From: Micromonospora terminaliae
GTDB lineage: Bacteria > Actinomycetota > Actinomycetes > Mycobacteriales > Micromonosporaceae
Length of the DNA stretch: 64,000 nucleotides
Reading direction: 5' to 3'
NCBI RefSeq assembly: GCF_009671205.1
Contig: NZ_CP045309.1
Coordinates: 2,914,001 to 2,978,000, forward strand
In this document: positions 8,291 to 19,366 of the stretch, one piece after another
How the letters are laid out: the number at the start of each line of letters is the position of its first letter
Position numbering within the stretch: the stretch's first letter is position 1
Notes under the pieces: model-generated
Told to the model about the DNA's origin: nothing
Databases searched by the model: none
What the model saw: only the letters and a program-made list of their open reading frames with translations
Program-made: the position numbers and the translations under genes

Positions 8291-9031
8291 ATGACCACCC
8301 GCACCGACGGACACACCCTCGCCGGGCTCGCCGCGCTGCTCGCCGACCCGACCCGGGCCGGCTTCTGCCTCGCCCTGCTCGACGGGCGGGCGTGGACCGC
8401 GGGCGAGCTGGCCCGGTCGGCCGGGGTGGCGCCGTCCACCGCGAGCGACCACCTCACCCGCCTGGTCCGGGGTGGACTGCTGACCGAGGAGCGGCAGGGC
8501 CGGCACCGGTACATGCGCCTCGCCGACCCGTCGGTGGCCCAGCTCATCGAGGACCTGGCCGGCCGGGCGCCCGCCCCGGCGACCCCGCCCCGCACGTTGC
8601 GCGCCGCGTCCGCCCAGGCGTCCCTCGCGTACGCCCGGACCTGCTACGACCACCTGGCCGGCCGGCTGGGCGTACTGGTGCACGACGCCCTGCTGGCCCG
8701 GGGCGTGCTCGACCGCGCCGGCGGGCTGGCGGTGACCCCGGCCGGGATCACCTGGCTGACCGACCTCGGCGTGCCCGTCGAACCGCTGCGGGCCGCCCGG
8801 CGGCCCCTGGTCCGGGACTGCCTGGACTGGACCGAGCGCCGCCCCCACCTGGCCGGCGCGCTCGGCGCCGCGCTCTGCCGGCGCTTCCTCGACCTCGGCT
8901 GGACGGCACGCGGCACCGGCCGGGCGCTCCGTCTCACCCCGGCCGGCCGCCCCGCCCTGGCCGCGGCCCTGGCGCTCGACCCGGCCGCCCTCGCCCCACC
9001 CTCCCGGGACACCGGCCCCGCCCGCGCCTGA
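8291..9031 (+). CDS. ArsR-family winged-helix transcriptional regulator
   Basis: A 246-residue protein. The N-terminus (MTTRTDGHTLAGLAALLADP) leads into an ArsR winged helix: WTAGELARSAGVAPSTASDHLTRLVRGG is the helix-turn-helix (about 33-60) and RQGRHRYMRLAD the wing. The C-terminal 150 residues are a helical domain found in larger ArsR-like regulators, with a second wing-like segment (LAVTPAGITWLTDLG); no cysteine metal site is seen. Notably the same frame is open without a stop all the way back to the 2H phosphoesterase start at 5333, but the HTH is complete from this ATG. The effector is unknown. Confidence 0.85.
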   Translation: MTTRTDGHTLAGLAALLADPTRAGFCLALLDGRAWTAGELARSAGVAPSTASDHLTRLVRGGLLTEERQGRHRYMRLADPSVAQLIEDLAGRAPAPATPPRTLRAASAQASLAYARTCYDHLAGRLGVLVHDALLARGVLDRAGGLAVTPAGITWLTDLGVPVEPLRAARRPLVRDCLDWTERRPHLAGALGAALCRRFLDLGWTARGTGRALRLTPAGRPALAAALALDPAALAPPSRDTGPARA

Positions 9032-9079
9032 GCCGTCGCCAACCGCCCCCGCGGCCCCGCCCGCGCCTGAGCCGTCGCC
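9014..9079. repeat. Short tandem duplication over the ArsR stop codon
   Basis: A 27-base unit (starting GGCCCCGCCCGCGCC) occurs at 9014-9040 and again, identical, at 9053-9079, a period of 39 bases. The first copy contains the stop codon of the regulator; the second has the same TGA in untranslated DNA. It looks like replication slippage. Confidence 0.7.
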
Positions 9080-9086
9080 GGCCGGG

Positions 9087-9692
9087 TCAGAGCCAACCGG
9101 CCTCGCGGGCCCGCCGGACCGCCTCGGCCCGGTCGGCGGCGCCGAGCTTCTGCACGCACGCGGCCAGGTGGTTGCGGACCGTCCCGGCCGCCAGGTGGGT
9201 CCGCCGGGCGATCACCGCGACCGGCGTGCCCAGCTCGGCCAGCCGCAGCGTCTCCAGCTCCCGCGGCGTGAGCGGGCACTCGGGCAGGGTCAGCGCCTCG
9301 GCGGCGAGGGCGGGATCGACGTACCGGGCGCCGGCGTGCACCCGGCGGATCACGTCGGCCAGCGCGCCACCGGGGGCGCCCTTGGCGAGGAACCCCCGCG
9401 CGCCCGCGGTCAGCGCCGGCCGGAGGTGGGCGGGCCGGCCGTGCCCCGTGAGGATCACCGTGGCGCAGCCGGGCAGGACGCGGGCCAGCTCGGCGGCGAC
9501 CTGGACCCCGCCGGGCGCCGGCATCTCCAGGTCCAGCACGGCGACGTCGGGGCGGTGGGCCAGCGCCGCGTCGAGGGCGGAGCGGCCATCGGCGGCGTGC
9601 GCCACCACCTCGATGTCCGGCTCCAGGTCGAGCAGGGCCGCGAGGGCCAGGCGGATCAGCTCCTCGTCGTCGGCCAGCAGCACCCGGATCAC
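9087..9692 (-). CDS. NarL/FixJ-type response regulator
   Basis: A 201-residue two-component response regulator. The receiver domain (1 to about 120) shows the acidic pocket LLADDEE, the phospho-acceptor Asp in VAVLDLEMP (about residue 53), the Thr/Ser in VILTGHG and the Lys in FLAKGA. The LuxR-type HTH follows (about 140-200: LTPRELETLRLAELGTPVAVIA). The GTG start overlaps the kinase stop by GTGA, so kinase and regulator are translationally coupled. A perfect inverted repeat in the divergent region upstream of the kinase is a candidate binding site. The trigger is unknown. Confidence 0.93.
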   Translation of the reverse strand: MIRVLLADDEELIRLALAALLDLEPDIEVVAHAADGRSALDAALAHRPDVAVLDLEMPAPGGVQVAAELARVLPGCATVILTGHGRPAHLRPALTAGARGFLAKGAPGGALADVIRRVHAGARYVDPALAAEALTLPECPLTPRELETLRLAELGTPVAVIARRTHLAAGTVRNHLAACVQKLGAADRAEAVRRAREAGWL

Positions 9693-10831
9693 GCGGTCAC
9701 CGGCACGGTCGCCACGAGGTGGAACACCCCGTCCTCGGCGTACGCGCGAACGCTGCCGCCGGCCGGGGCGAGCCGGTCGGCCAGCCCGCGCAGGCCGCCG
9801 CTGAACCCGTCCGGGCCGGCGCCGCTCGCGCCGTCGTTGCGTACGGTCATGGTCACCAGGCCGTCCTCCCGGGAGAGCTCGATCCGGCACCAGCCGGCCC
9901 GGCTGTGCCGCAGCACGTTCGTCCCCGCCTCGCGCAGCACGGCGGCCAGGTCGGCGGCGACGGCAGCGGGCAGCTCGCCGGCGGGCGGCACCACGGTGCA
10001 GCGCACCCCGCTGGAGCGCAGCACCTCCCCCACCGCCGCCAGCTGCTCGGCCAGGTCGACGGCGCGGTAGCCGTGCACCGCCTCGCGTACCCGGGTCAGT
10101 GCGGACCCGGCGAGCCGGCGCACCTCGGCCGCCTCCCGGCCGGCCCGGGCGGCGTCCACCGGTGCGAGCCGCTCGGCCAGCTCCGCCTTGAGCGCGATCA
10201 CGGTGAGGTCGTGGCCGAGCAGGTCGTGCACATCGCGGGCGAAGCGCAGCCGCTCCTCGGCGGCGGCGAGCCGGGCCCGGGCGGCCTGCCCCTGCCGGGC
10301 CTCGACGACCACGTCCCAGAACCAGACCTGGAGCCAGGTCACCCCGGCGATGCCGGCGCCCACGCCGCCAGTGACCAGCAGGGCGGTGGGCAGCGGACCG
10401 CCGGTCACCCGCGTCACGGCGGCCGAGGCGCCGAGCACCGCCAACGCCGCGAACAGGGCGGGCAGCGGCCGGAACAGCAGCGGCGACATGCCGACCAGCG
10501 ACGCACCCAGCCACGCCCAGGTGGGCCAGGCGCCCGCGGCGACCGGGCCGACCAGCGGCAGGCTGAGCAGGGCGGCGACCGCCAGCGCGGCGTGCCGGCG
10601 GCGCCGGTCCCGCCCGGCGAGCCAGGGGGTGACCGCCGCGTGCAGCACCGCGGCCTGGGCGGCGGTGAAACCGGCGAGCCCGAGCACGCCGAGCGCCAGG
10701 CGCCGCGGGTCCGGCTCCCGCGCCAGCCCGACGCCGGGCAGCAGCAGGGTGGTCCAGACGTTCGTCGCCAGCGACAGCAGGGTGAGCTGCCGGGCCCGCC
10801 GCAGCCGTCGATCCGCCGCGTCGACCGTCAT
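9689..10831 (-). CDS. DesK/NarX-type sensor histidine kinase (HisKA_3)
   Basis: A 380-residue membrane kinase. The first 180 residues hold about five or six hydrophobic membrane segments with little extracytoplasmic sequence, which suggests membrane-state or intramembrane sensing. The HisKA_3 dimerisation helix reads FARDVHDLLGHDLTVIALK (about 200-220), with the phospho-acceptor His in DVHD. The ATPase domain is short, with the N box in LREAGTNVLRHS and a GLRGLADRLAPAGG G-box. It is the first gene of the pair with the response regulator. It diverges from the membrane protein gene at 10965, a probable target of the system. Confidence 0.92.
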   Translation of the reverse strand: MTVDAADRRLRRARQLTLLSLATNVWTTLLLPGVGLAREPDPRRLALGVLGLAGFTAAQAAVLHAAVTPWLAGRDRRRRHAALAVAALLSLPLVGPVAAGAWPTWAWLGASLVGMSPLLFRPLPALFAALAVLGASAAVTRVTGGPLPTALLVTGGVGAGIAGVTWLQVWFWDVVVEARQGQAARARLAAAEERLRFARDVHDLLGHDLTVIALKAELAERLAPVDAARAGREAAEVRRLAGSALTRVREAVHGYRAVDLAEQLAAVGEVLRSSGVRCTVVPPAGELPAAVAADLAAVLREAGTNVLRHSRAGWCRIELSREDGLVTMTVRNDGASGAGPDGFSGGLRGLADRLAPAGGSVRAYAEDGVFHLVATVPVTA

Positions 10832-10891
10832 GTCCGCCGATCCTAGGGCCGCCGGCCGCCCGGTTCACCCCTGCGGAATGTCACGCCGTAC

Positions 10892-10908
10892 CCGTGCGCG
10901 ACGCACGG
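10892..10908. promoter_or_regulatory. Inverted repeat in the kinase/membrane-protein divergent region
   Basis: CCGTGCG (10892-10898), a CGA spacer and CGCACGG (10902-10908) form a perfect 7-base inverted repeat between the divergent starts at 10831 and 10965. It fits the size of NarL-type dimer sites, so the local response regulator is the obvious candidate to bind it. No binding data. Confidence 0.45.
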
Positions 10909-10964
10909 TTCTCCGGTGACGGACGCGCCTGGTTCCACGCTCGGGCCCCCGGCAGGCTCGGGAC

Positions 10965-11792
10965 ATGACCGAGACGACGGTAGGCGTACCCCTGCGGGCG
11001 GACGCACGACGGCTGGCCGGCCACCTGGCCGGGATGGTCGTGGCGATGGTGGTCGGCATGCTGCTGCTCGGCCCGCTGTGGCGGGCCGGCACGGCGCTGC
11101 TGGGCGGCGCGGACGTGCTGGCCCGGGCGGATGTCGGCGCGCTGGTGATGGCGACGGACATGGGGCTGGGCATGGCCGCGTGGATGTGGCACCGGGGCCA
11201 CGGATGGGCCGCCACCGCCGAGATGGTGGCCGTCATGTACGTCCCGTTCCTGCTGCTGCTCCCGGCCTGGTGGGGCGGCCTCGTGGGGGACGACGCGCTG
11301 ATGCTCGGCGGCCACCTGCTGATGCTGCCGGCGATGGCGCTCGTGGCGGTGCGGCACCGGCACGCGCATCCGGCGCCGGCCCGCCGCCACCCGGTCGCCG
11401 CCGCGGTGGCGCGCCGCTGGCCGACCGGGCTGGCCCTGCTCATGACCGTGGACCTCTGGGTCGCGCCGACCGTGTTCGCCCCGTGGACGCTGCTGGTGCT
11501 GCCGGCCGGCTACCTGCTTCTCGGCACCTGGCGGCGGCAGTGGGGCGACCGCCGGAACCTGGCGTGGCAGCTCGCCGGGCTGGCCGGTTGGGGCGGCCTG
11601 GCCGGGGGCGCGCTGCTCGCGCCGGACGGCCTGGCCGGCGTGCTGGTCGGCGCCGGCTGGCTGGGGCACGCCGCCTGGGACGTCGCGCACCACCGCACCG
11701 GCCGGGTCGTGCCCCGGGGGTACGCGGAGTGGTGCGCCGTGCTGGACGTGGCCGTGGGCACGACCACCCTGCTGGCCGTCCTGACCGGCTGA
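10965..11792 (+). CDS. Polytopic membrane protein of unknown function
   Basis: A 275-residue integral membrane protein with about seven to eight hydrophobic segments (for example LAGMVVAMVVGMLLLGPLW, ALVMATDMGLGMAAWMWH, MYVPFLLLLPAWWGGL). Several membrane segments contain Met, Asp and His residues (MATDMGLGMAAWMWHRGHG), but no known transporter or enzyme signature. It is transcribed away from the sensor kinase pair with a shared 133-base control region, so it may be the output or accessory of that system. I do not recognise the family. Confidence 0.75.
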   Translation: MTETTVGVPLRADARRLAGHLAGMVVAMVVGMLLLGPLWRAGTALLGGADVLARADVGALVMATDMGLGMAAWMWHRGHGWAATAEMVAVMYVPFLLLLPAWWGGLVGDDALMLGGHLLMLPAMALVAVRHRHAHPAPARRHPVAAAVARRWPTGLALLMTVDLWVAPTVFAPWTLLVLPAGYLLLGTWRRQWGDRRNLAWQLAGLAGWGGLAGGALLAPDGLAGVLVGAGWLGHAAWDVAHHRTGRVVPRGYAEWCAVLDVAVGTTTLLAVLTG

Positions 11793-11884
11793 GGGACCCG
11801 GCCGGACTCACCCCGGCGTGGCGAGGGCGACGGTTTGCGACGGTCGGCGCGACGGCCCGGTGGCGGTGATGAAAGGCTTGTCCC

Positions 11885-13684
11885 ATGAGTTCCGCACCAA
11901 CCCCGACCGATCCCGCCCACTCCGCCGACGACGACGCCGCCGCCTTCGCGGACCTCGGACTGCGCACCGAGCTGCTGAAGGCGCTGTCCGTCCTCGGCTA
12001 CGAGGAGCCGACCCCGATCCAGCGGGAGGCGATCCCACCGCTGCTCGCCGGCCAGGATCTGCTCGGGCAGGCGGCGACCGGCACCGGCAAGACCGCGGCG
12101 TTCGCGCTGCCGCTGCTCCAGCGGATGCCCGACGACCGCTCCGGCGGGGACCCCGTGTCGCTGGTGCTGGTGCCGACGCGGGAGCTGGCGGTGCAGGTCT
12201 CCGAGGCGTTCCACCGCTACGGCCGGGACCTGGGCGCCCGGGTGCTGCCGATCTACGGCGGCCAGCCGATCGGCCGGCAGCTGCGCGCCCTCGACGCCGG
12301 TGTCGACGTGGTCGTGGCGACGCCGGGCCGGGCCCTCGACCACATCGCCCGGGGGACCCTGCGGCTCGGCGCGCTCGCCACGGTGGTGCTGGACGAGGCG
12401 GACGAGATGCTCGACATGGGCTTCGCCGAGGACATCGAGGCGATCCTGGAGCACGCCCCGGCCGGGCGGCAGACCGTGCTCTTCTCGGCCACCATGCCGG
12501 CGCGGATCGACGGGCTGGCCCGCCAGCACCTCACCGATCCGGTCCGCATCCAGATCGAGCGCGAACGGCCGGTCGCGGGCGAGGCCCCGCGGGTGCGGCA
12601 GAGCGCGTACATCGTGGCGCGGGCGCACAAGCCGGCGGCCCTGGGCCGGGTGCTGGACGTGGAGTCGCCGACCGCGGCGATCGTGTTCTGCCGGAGCCGG
12701 GAGGAGGTGGACCGGCTCACCGAGACCATGAACGGCCGCGGCTACCGGGCCGAGGCGCTGCACGGCGGGATGAGCCAGGAGCAGCGCGACCGGGTGATGG
12801 GCCGGCTGCGTGCGGGCACCGCCGACCTGCTCGTGGCCACCGACGTGGCGGCCCGCGGGCTGGACGTGGAGCAGCTCACCCACGTGGTCAACTACGACGT
12901 ACCGTCGGCCCCCGAGTCGTACGTGCACCGGATCGGCCGGGTGGGCCGGGCCGGGCGGGAGGGCGTGGCCATCACCCTGGCCGAGCCGCGTGAGCACCGG
13001 ATGCTCAAGACCATCGAGCGGGTCACCGGCCAGCGGATCACGGTCGACAAGATCCCCACGGTGGCGGACCTGCGTACCCGGCGGCTGGAGCTGACCCAGG
13101 CGGCGCTGCGGGAGTCGCTGCTCGAGGACGACCTGGAGCCGTTCCGGGCGATCGTCGAGTCGCTGACCGACGAGTTCGACCTCGTGGAGGTCGCGCTGGC
13201 CGCGGTGCGACTGGCCCACGAGGCCACCCTGCCCGGCACGGCCGACGAGGACGAGGAGATCCCGCAGGTCGCGGTCCGCCCGACCCGGGAGCCCCGACCG
13301 GGGTACGACAGCCGGGACCGGCGCGGCGGCGCGCGTCCCCGCTCGGGCGGCACCACACAGGTGTTCATCGGCCTGGGCCGGCGCGCCGGGGTACGCCCGC
13401 AGGACCTGGTCGGGGCGATCACCGGCGAGACCGGGGTGAGCGGCCGGGACATCGGCTCGATCGAGATCGCCGACCGGTTCTCCCTGGTCGAGGTGCCGTA
13501 CGGGGTCGCCGACGAGGTGATCCAGGGGCTGCGGGGCAGCACCATCAAGGGCCGCAAGGCCACGGTGCGCCGCGACCGGGACGGCGACGGCGGCGGCGAG
13601 CGCCGCTTCGACGGCGACCGCCGGGAGCGGCGCGGCCGCGATGGCGACGGCGGCGAGCGGCGGGAGCGCCGGGACCGCTGGTGA
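11885..13684 (+). CDS. deaD: DEAD-box RNA helicase (DeaD/CsdA type)
   Basis: A 599-residue RNA helicase. Visible motifs in order: Q motif in YEEPTPIQREAIP, Walker A AATGTGKTAAF, PTRELA, DEAD in VVLDEADEMLD, SAT in LFSATMPARI, and HRIGRVGRAGREG in domain 2. The C-terminus holds a DbpA/CsdA-type RNA-binding domain (VFIGLGRRAGVRPQDLVG, about 490-565) and a basic tail rich in Arg, Asp and Gly (RDGDGGERRERRDRW). Such helicases remodel structured RNA in ribosome assembly, mRNA decay and cold adaptation. GAAAGG lies a few bases before the ATG. It is monocistronic and ends at a strong hairpin. Confidence 0.95.
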   Translation: MSSAPTPTDPAHSADDDAAAFADLGLRTELLKALSVLGYEEPTPIQREAIPPLLAGQDLLGQAATGTGKTAAFALPLLQRMPDDRSGGDPVSLVLVPTRELAVQVSEAFHRYGRDLGARVLPIYGGQPIGRQLRALDAGVDVVVATPGRALDHIARGTLRLGALATVVLDEADEMLDMGFAEDIEAILEHAPAGRQTVLFSATMPARIDGLARQHLTDPVRIQIERERPVAGEAPRVRQSAYIVARAHKPAALGRVLDVESPTAAIVFCRSREEVDRLTETMNGRGYRAEALHGGMSQEQRDRVMGRLRAGTADLLVATDVAARGLDVEQLTHVVNYDVPSAPESYVHRIGRVGRAGREGVAITLAEPREHRMLKTIERVTGQRITVDKIPTVADLRTRRLELTQAALRESLLEDDLEPFRAIVESLTDEFDLVEVALAAVRLAHEATLPGTADEDEEIPQVAVRPTREPRPGYDSRDRRGGARPRSGGTTQVFIGLGRRAGVRPQDLVGAITGETGVSGRDIGSIEIADRFSLVEVPYGVADEVIQGLRGSTIKGRKATVRRDRDGDGGGERRFDGDRRERRGRDGDGGERRERRDRW

Positions 13685-13689
13685 GCACG

Positions 13690-13727
13690 GCCGAGGCCCC
13701 CGGTCCGGGTGGACCGGGGGCCTCGGC
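13690..13727. terminator. Bidirectional terminator between deaD and lon
   Basis: A 17-base perfect stem (GCCGAGGCCCCCGGTCC at 13690-13706 with its complement at 13711-13727) closes a GGGT loop. It sits between two convergent stops, 13684 and 13739, and can serve both genes. No T-run. Confidence 0.8.
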
Positions 13728-13738
13728 GTGCCGGGTGG

Positions 13739-16075
<2,337 letters not shown>

Positions 16076-16097
16076 CGAACACCTGCTATCGCGTTGG

Positions 16098-16118
16098 GTT
16101 GAGCGTGTCTGACTCAAG
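16098..16118 (-). promoter_or_regulatory. HAIR element (HspR-binding site) of lon
   Basis: On the minus strand CTTGAGT (16118-16112), a 7-base spacer and GCTCAAC (16104-16098) match the HspR-associated inverted repeat CTTGAGT-N7-ACTCAAG at 12 of 14 positions, with one half perfect. In Streptomyces HspR represses dnaK, clpB and lon through such sites. It lies immediately upstream of lon and overlaps the likely promoter. Confidence 0.8.
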
Positions 16119-16320
16119 TAACAAACCGTCTCCCTTGTTCCGGCTTGTGACCCACGCCACTCCTCCGCGCCGCCGAACTCGCCGCTCCGGGCCGGCACCC
16201 ATTTGCCGCCCGGGGATAAGCCGACCCGCCGAATGGCGAAGGGGCGGGTATTGTTGCGAAATTGCCGCGAGATACGTCAAACTCATAGCCACACCCCGCC
16301 CGACACAGGGAGTAATGGCG

Positions 16321-16668
16321 ATGGCAAGGAAAGTAATCACCGTTCTGACCGACGACCTCGACGGCGGAAAGGCCGATCGGACCGTCGAGTTCAGCCTGGA
16401 CGGCGTGGCGTACACGATCGACGTCTCCGACGAGAACGCGGGCGTCCTGCGCAAGGCGCTGGACCCATACATCAGCGCTGGCCGGCGCATCGGGCGCGGC
16501 CCGGTCGAGGCCGGTCGCGCGCCGCGGGGCACCTCGCGCCCCGGCACCTCGGGAATGGATCGCGAGCAGAACCGCGCCATCCGGGAATGGGCCGTGAAGA
16601 ACGGCTACGAGATTTCCGAGCGGGGCCGCATCCCCGTGTCGGTGGTCGAGGCCTACAAGAACCGCTGA
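16321..16668 (+). CDS. lsr2: Lsr2-family nucleoid-associated protein
   Basis: A 115-residue Lsr2 homologue. The N-terminal dimerisation domain starts MARKVITVLTDDLDGG and runs to about residue 58. A Gly/Arg/Pro linker follows, then the DNA-binding domain (about 78-115) with the minor-groove hook RGR in YEISERGRIPVSVVEAY. Lsr2 coats AT-rich, often horizontally acquired DNA and silences it, the actinobacterial counterpart of H-NS. Start choice: GGGAG at 16308-16312 is 8 bases before the ATG at 16321 and only 2 bases before the ATG at 16315, so the second is preferred. Its upstream region is markedly less GC-rich than its neighbours. Confidence 0.95.
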   Translation: MARKVITVLTDDLDGGKADRTVEFSLDGVAYTIDVSDENAGVLRKALDPYISAGRRIGRGPVEAGRAPRGTSRPGTSGMDREQNRAIREWAVKNGYEISERGRIPVSVVEAYKNR

Positions 16669-16839
16669 GCCCTCCCGGATCACCGTCGGGCATCCCGGGG
16701 TCACGCTGAGAAATCGGTGTGGCCCCGATCGGCTTTTCCCGGCGTTAACAATTTTCAGCCGGGCGGGGAGTCCCGGCAGCCGACTTCAGCCCGCGCCGGC
16801 CGTCCCGGCGGCCGGCCGTCCCCGACCGGGAGGCCGAGG

Positions 16840-17685
16840 GTGCGCGTCAGCATGGCGACCAGCGCCGGCACGTCCGGCCGGCCGAACGAGGACTTCGCCG
16901 GCGCCGTCCCCGGCGCCGCGGTCCTGCTCGACGGCGCCGGCATCCCGGGCACGGAGGCGATCTGCGCCCATGGCGTCGCCTGGTACACGCACCGTCTCGG
17001 CGGCGCCCTGCTCGGCCGGCTGTCCCGCGACGACGGCCGGGACCTCGCGACGATCCTCGCCGCCGCGATCGGCGAACTCGCCGCCGAGCACCGCGGCACC
17101 TGCGACATCGCGGACCCCGGCAGCCCGCAGGCGACCGTGGCGATCGTCCGCGCCCGCCGGGGCCGCCTGGACCACCTCCTGCTCGCGGACTCCTTCCTGG
17201 TCCTCGACCAGGCCGGCGGCGGCCCGCGGGTCGTGACCGACGGGCGGGAGGCGGCCGCCCGGCGCGCCTGCTCCGCGCCCCTGGCCGGCCTGCCCGAGGG
17301 CACGCCCGAGTACGAGCGTGTCCGGGCCGCCTGTTCCCAGGCGCTGCGCGCCCGCCGGAACCGGCCGGGCGGGTACTGGATCGCCAAGGACGACCCGCAC
17401 GCGGCGGAGGAGGCGGTGACCGGCAGCCGGCCCCTGCACGGCCTGGCCGGCGTCGCGCTGCTCAGCAACGGCGCGAGCCGCATCGTCAGCCCGTACGGCG
17501 TGACCGACTGGCCCGGCGTGCTGGCCCTGCTCGCCGCCGGTGGGCCGGAAGAGGTCGTCCGGCGCGTGCGGCACGCCGAGGCCGGCTCGGCCGCCCCGGT
17601 CCCGGACGACGCCACGGTCGTGCACTGCACCGACCTGGCCCGCGGAACACCCGGCGACGCGCCGGGGCCGGCATCCGCCCGCTGA
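16840..17685 (+). CDS. PP2C-like phosphatase-fold protein
   Basis: A 281-residue protein with PP2C features: GRPNEDFAGAVPGAAVLLDGAG near the N-terminus (metal-binding Glu/Asp and the DG pair), LLLADSFLVL, VALLSNGASR, and PDDATVVHC near the C-terminus where DDxT metal ligands are expected. Part of the family dephosphorylates Ser/Thr, but several of the canonical DG and GD motifs are altered (LADS instead of GDS), so activity is uncertain. A GTG at 16840 follows GGGAGG by about 6 bases; an ATG at 16852 is the alternative. Role unknown. Confidence 0.7.
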   Translation: MRVSMATSAGTSGRPNEDFAGAVPGAAVLLDGAGIPGTEAICAHGVAWYTHRLGGALLGRLSRDDGRDLATILAAAIGELAAEHRGTCDIADPGSPQATVAIVRARRGRLDHLLLADSFLVLDQAGGGPRVVTDGREAAARRACSAPLAGLPEGTPEYERVRAACSQALRARRNRPGGYWIAKDDPHAAEEAVTGSRPLHGLAGVALLSNGASRIVSPYGVTDWPGVLALLAAGGPEEVVRRVRHAEAGSAAPVPDDATVVHCTDLARGTPGDAPGPASAR

Positions 17686-17711
17686 GGCGGGCGACCCGGG
17701 AGGCGCGCACA

Positions 17712-17755
17712 ACGGCCGGAGCCGCCCGGGCGTGCCCCCGGGCGGCTCCGGCCGT
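17712..17755. terminator. Bidirectional terminator, 19-base perfect stem
   Basis: ACGGCCGGAGCCGCCCGGG at 17712-17730 pairs perfectly with 17737-17755 around a 6-base loop. It lies between the convergent PP2C-like gene and the repeat-protein gene and can stop transcription from both sides. Confidence 0.8.
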
Positions 17756-17761
17756 CGGTGC

Positions 17762-19099
17762 TCAGTTGACCCGGATCCGCACCGCGTCGAAGGCCGGGGT
17801 CTGGTTGGCCCGCTCCATCATGGGGATGCGGTGCGAGCCGTCACCGGCCCAGACCGCGCACTGCGCGAGGCCCGACTGGGGCAGACCGGGGATCTGGATG
17901 GTCACCTGGTCGGCCTGGTTGCCGCCGCCGCCGTCCTCCGTCGCCACGAAGAACGCCGGAACGTCCTGCGGATTCGACGGTGCCGCCTGGGTGGTCTGCA
18001 GCATCCGGCAGGCGGTGTGGAAGTGGCCCCGCACCAGGCCCTGGTCGTTGAGCAGCGAGCTCTCCAGGTAGTAGCCACCCTGGCCGGCGGCGAGGAAGCG
18101 GTCCCGCACCAGGTTCCGGGTGCTGACCCGGAGGGTGAACGGCTGGTTGCGCTGGACCCGGTTCGGGAACTGCGTGATCAGCAGCGAGGGATTGTTGGCG
18201 GCGGCGCCCACCTCACCGAACGCGGTGCTCACGCAGCGATTGCCGTTCTGGAAACCGTCGTGCGCCTGGAGCTGACTGTTCGAGCAGTCCTTCGCGAGCA
18301 CCTCGAGGCCGTTGTTACCACCATTGTTGCCGCCGTTGTTCCCGCCGGTCTGGCCACCGTTGTTGCCACCGGTCTGGCCGCCGTTGTTGCCACCGGTCTG
18401 GCCGCCGTTGTTGTTCCCGCCGGTCTGACCCCCGTTCTGGCCGCCGGTGTTGCCGCCGTTCTGACCCCCGTTCTGGCCGCCGTTCTGGGCGTTGTCGGCG
18501 AGGGCGCACTGGGCCAGCTGGTCCAGGCCCTCGGGGCGGTCGGCGACGCGGTCGATGGCCGTCGCGATCCGGTTCAACGTGGCGGTCCGTTTGTCGGCGA
18601 GCGGCCGCAGGATCGCGTTGTTCACGAAGTCGCCGTTGCGGGCGCCGTCCGCCGCCAGCCGCCGGTTGGCCTCGGCGATCTGGCTGTCCAGCAGGGCGAG
18701 GTTGCGGTCGACCTCGGCGCGCGCCTGCTGGGGCACCTCCGGCAGCTTGCTCCGCACGTCCGGGCAGGCCACGGTCGGTTTCACGGCGCCCGCGCCGCCG
18801 CCCTTCGTCTGCTGGCACTCGGCGGACGACATCTGCCCGTCACCCCAGTGGTTGCGCACCCAGCGACCGTTCTGCCAGGTCCGGGTGGTGCTGCCGCGGC
18901 CGTCCGGCGCGGTCGCTCCCGGGCTCGCGGGCACACAGGACGCCGAGGCGGTGCGGACGGTGGTCCGCCGGTCCTGGGCGGACGAGATCTGGGTGACGGC
19001 GACGATTCCGCCGAAGACCGCGAGCGTGCCGACCACGGCCAGCAGACGCTTGCTCCGCGCGTTACCGGATGACCGGCGCGCCCGTGTGGACCTGCGCAT
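17762..19099 (-). CDS. Exported protein with Gly/Asn/Gln repeat linker, function unknown
   Basis: A 445-residue exported or membrane-anchored protein. The basic N-terminus ([18 protein letters not shown]) precedes one hydrophobic segment (about 19-38) and an SSAQ stretch. A helical part follows (about 110-205: conserved Cys, [19 protein letters not shown]), then a low-complexity linker of repeated GQTGGNNG units, then a beta-rich C-terminal domain of about 175 residues ([24 protein letters not shown]... [14 protein letters not shown]) with several Cys. AAGGAG lies about 8 bases before the ATG. The layout suggests a cell-surface protein with two globular parts on a flexible tether. Family not recognised. 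Confidence 0.8.
   Translation of the reverse strand: MRRSTRARRSSGNARSKRLLAVVGTLAVFGGIVAVTQISSAQDRRTTVRTASASCVPASPGATAPDGRGSTTRTWQNGRWVRNHWGDGQMSSAECQQTKGGGAGAVKPTVACPDVRSKLPEVPQQARAEVDRNLALLDSQIAEANRRLAADGARNGDFVNNAILRPLADKRTATLNRIATAIDRVADRPEGLDQLAQCALADNAQNGGQNGGQNGGNTGGQNGGQTGGNNNGGQTGGNNGGQTGGNNGGQTGGNNGGNNGGNNGLEVLAKDCSNSQLQAHDGFQNGNRCVSTAFGEVGAAANNPSLLITQFPNRVQRNQPFTLRVSTRNLVRDRFLAAGQGGYYLESSLLNDQGLVRGHFHTACRMLQTTQAAPSNPQDVPAFFVATEDGGGGNQADQVTIQIPGLPQSGLAQCAVWAGDGSHRIPMMERANQTPAFDAVRIRVN
18307..18490 (-). repeat. Tandem coding repeat (GQTGGNNG units)
   Basis: Within the exported protein gene, degenerate 24-base units encoding GQTGGNNG and shorter QNGG units repeat through this stretch. 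Near-identical copies around 18350-18410 indicate recent expansion, so copy number probably varies between strains. Confidence 0.8.
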
Positions 19100-19366
19100 C
19101 GAATTGCTCTCCTTCTCGATCCGGTAGTTGACTGGTGACCCCGGCGGACCGATGGATTTCGGGGTGAGGATCACTGCGACGTTCCGGTCGCACGTCGATG
19201 ACCGACGATGCCCTTTCCGCACCGTCCCCGCGCCGTCCGGCGCGGCGGGGAAGATCTGCGTCCATTCCCGCTTAGGTACGGAGCGACAGCGGCGAAGGTT
19301 CAACCGCGATCGGGAGAATTCGTGGAGACGTCCGGAGCGGCCCGGTGGCGGCCGCGCGGCGCCGGG

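Noticed and set aside
8644..9279. Minus-strand frame across the ArsR/response-regulator junction
   Set aside because: No domain, overlaps two well-supported genes and the tandem duplication.
18307..18490. Possible CRISPR array
   Set aside because: Repeats are contiguous, coding and in frame (GQTGGNNG); there are no unique spacers and no cas genes.
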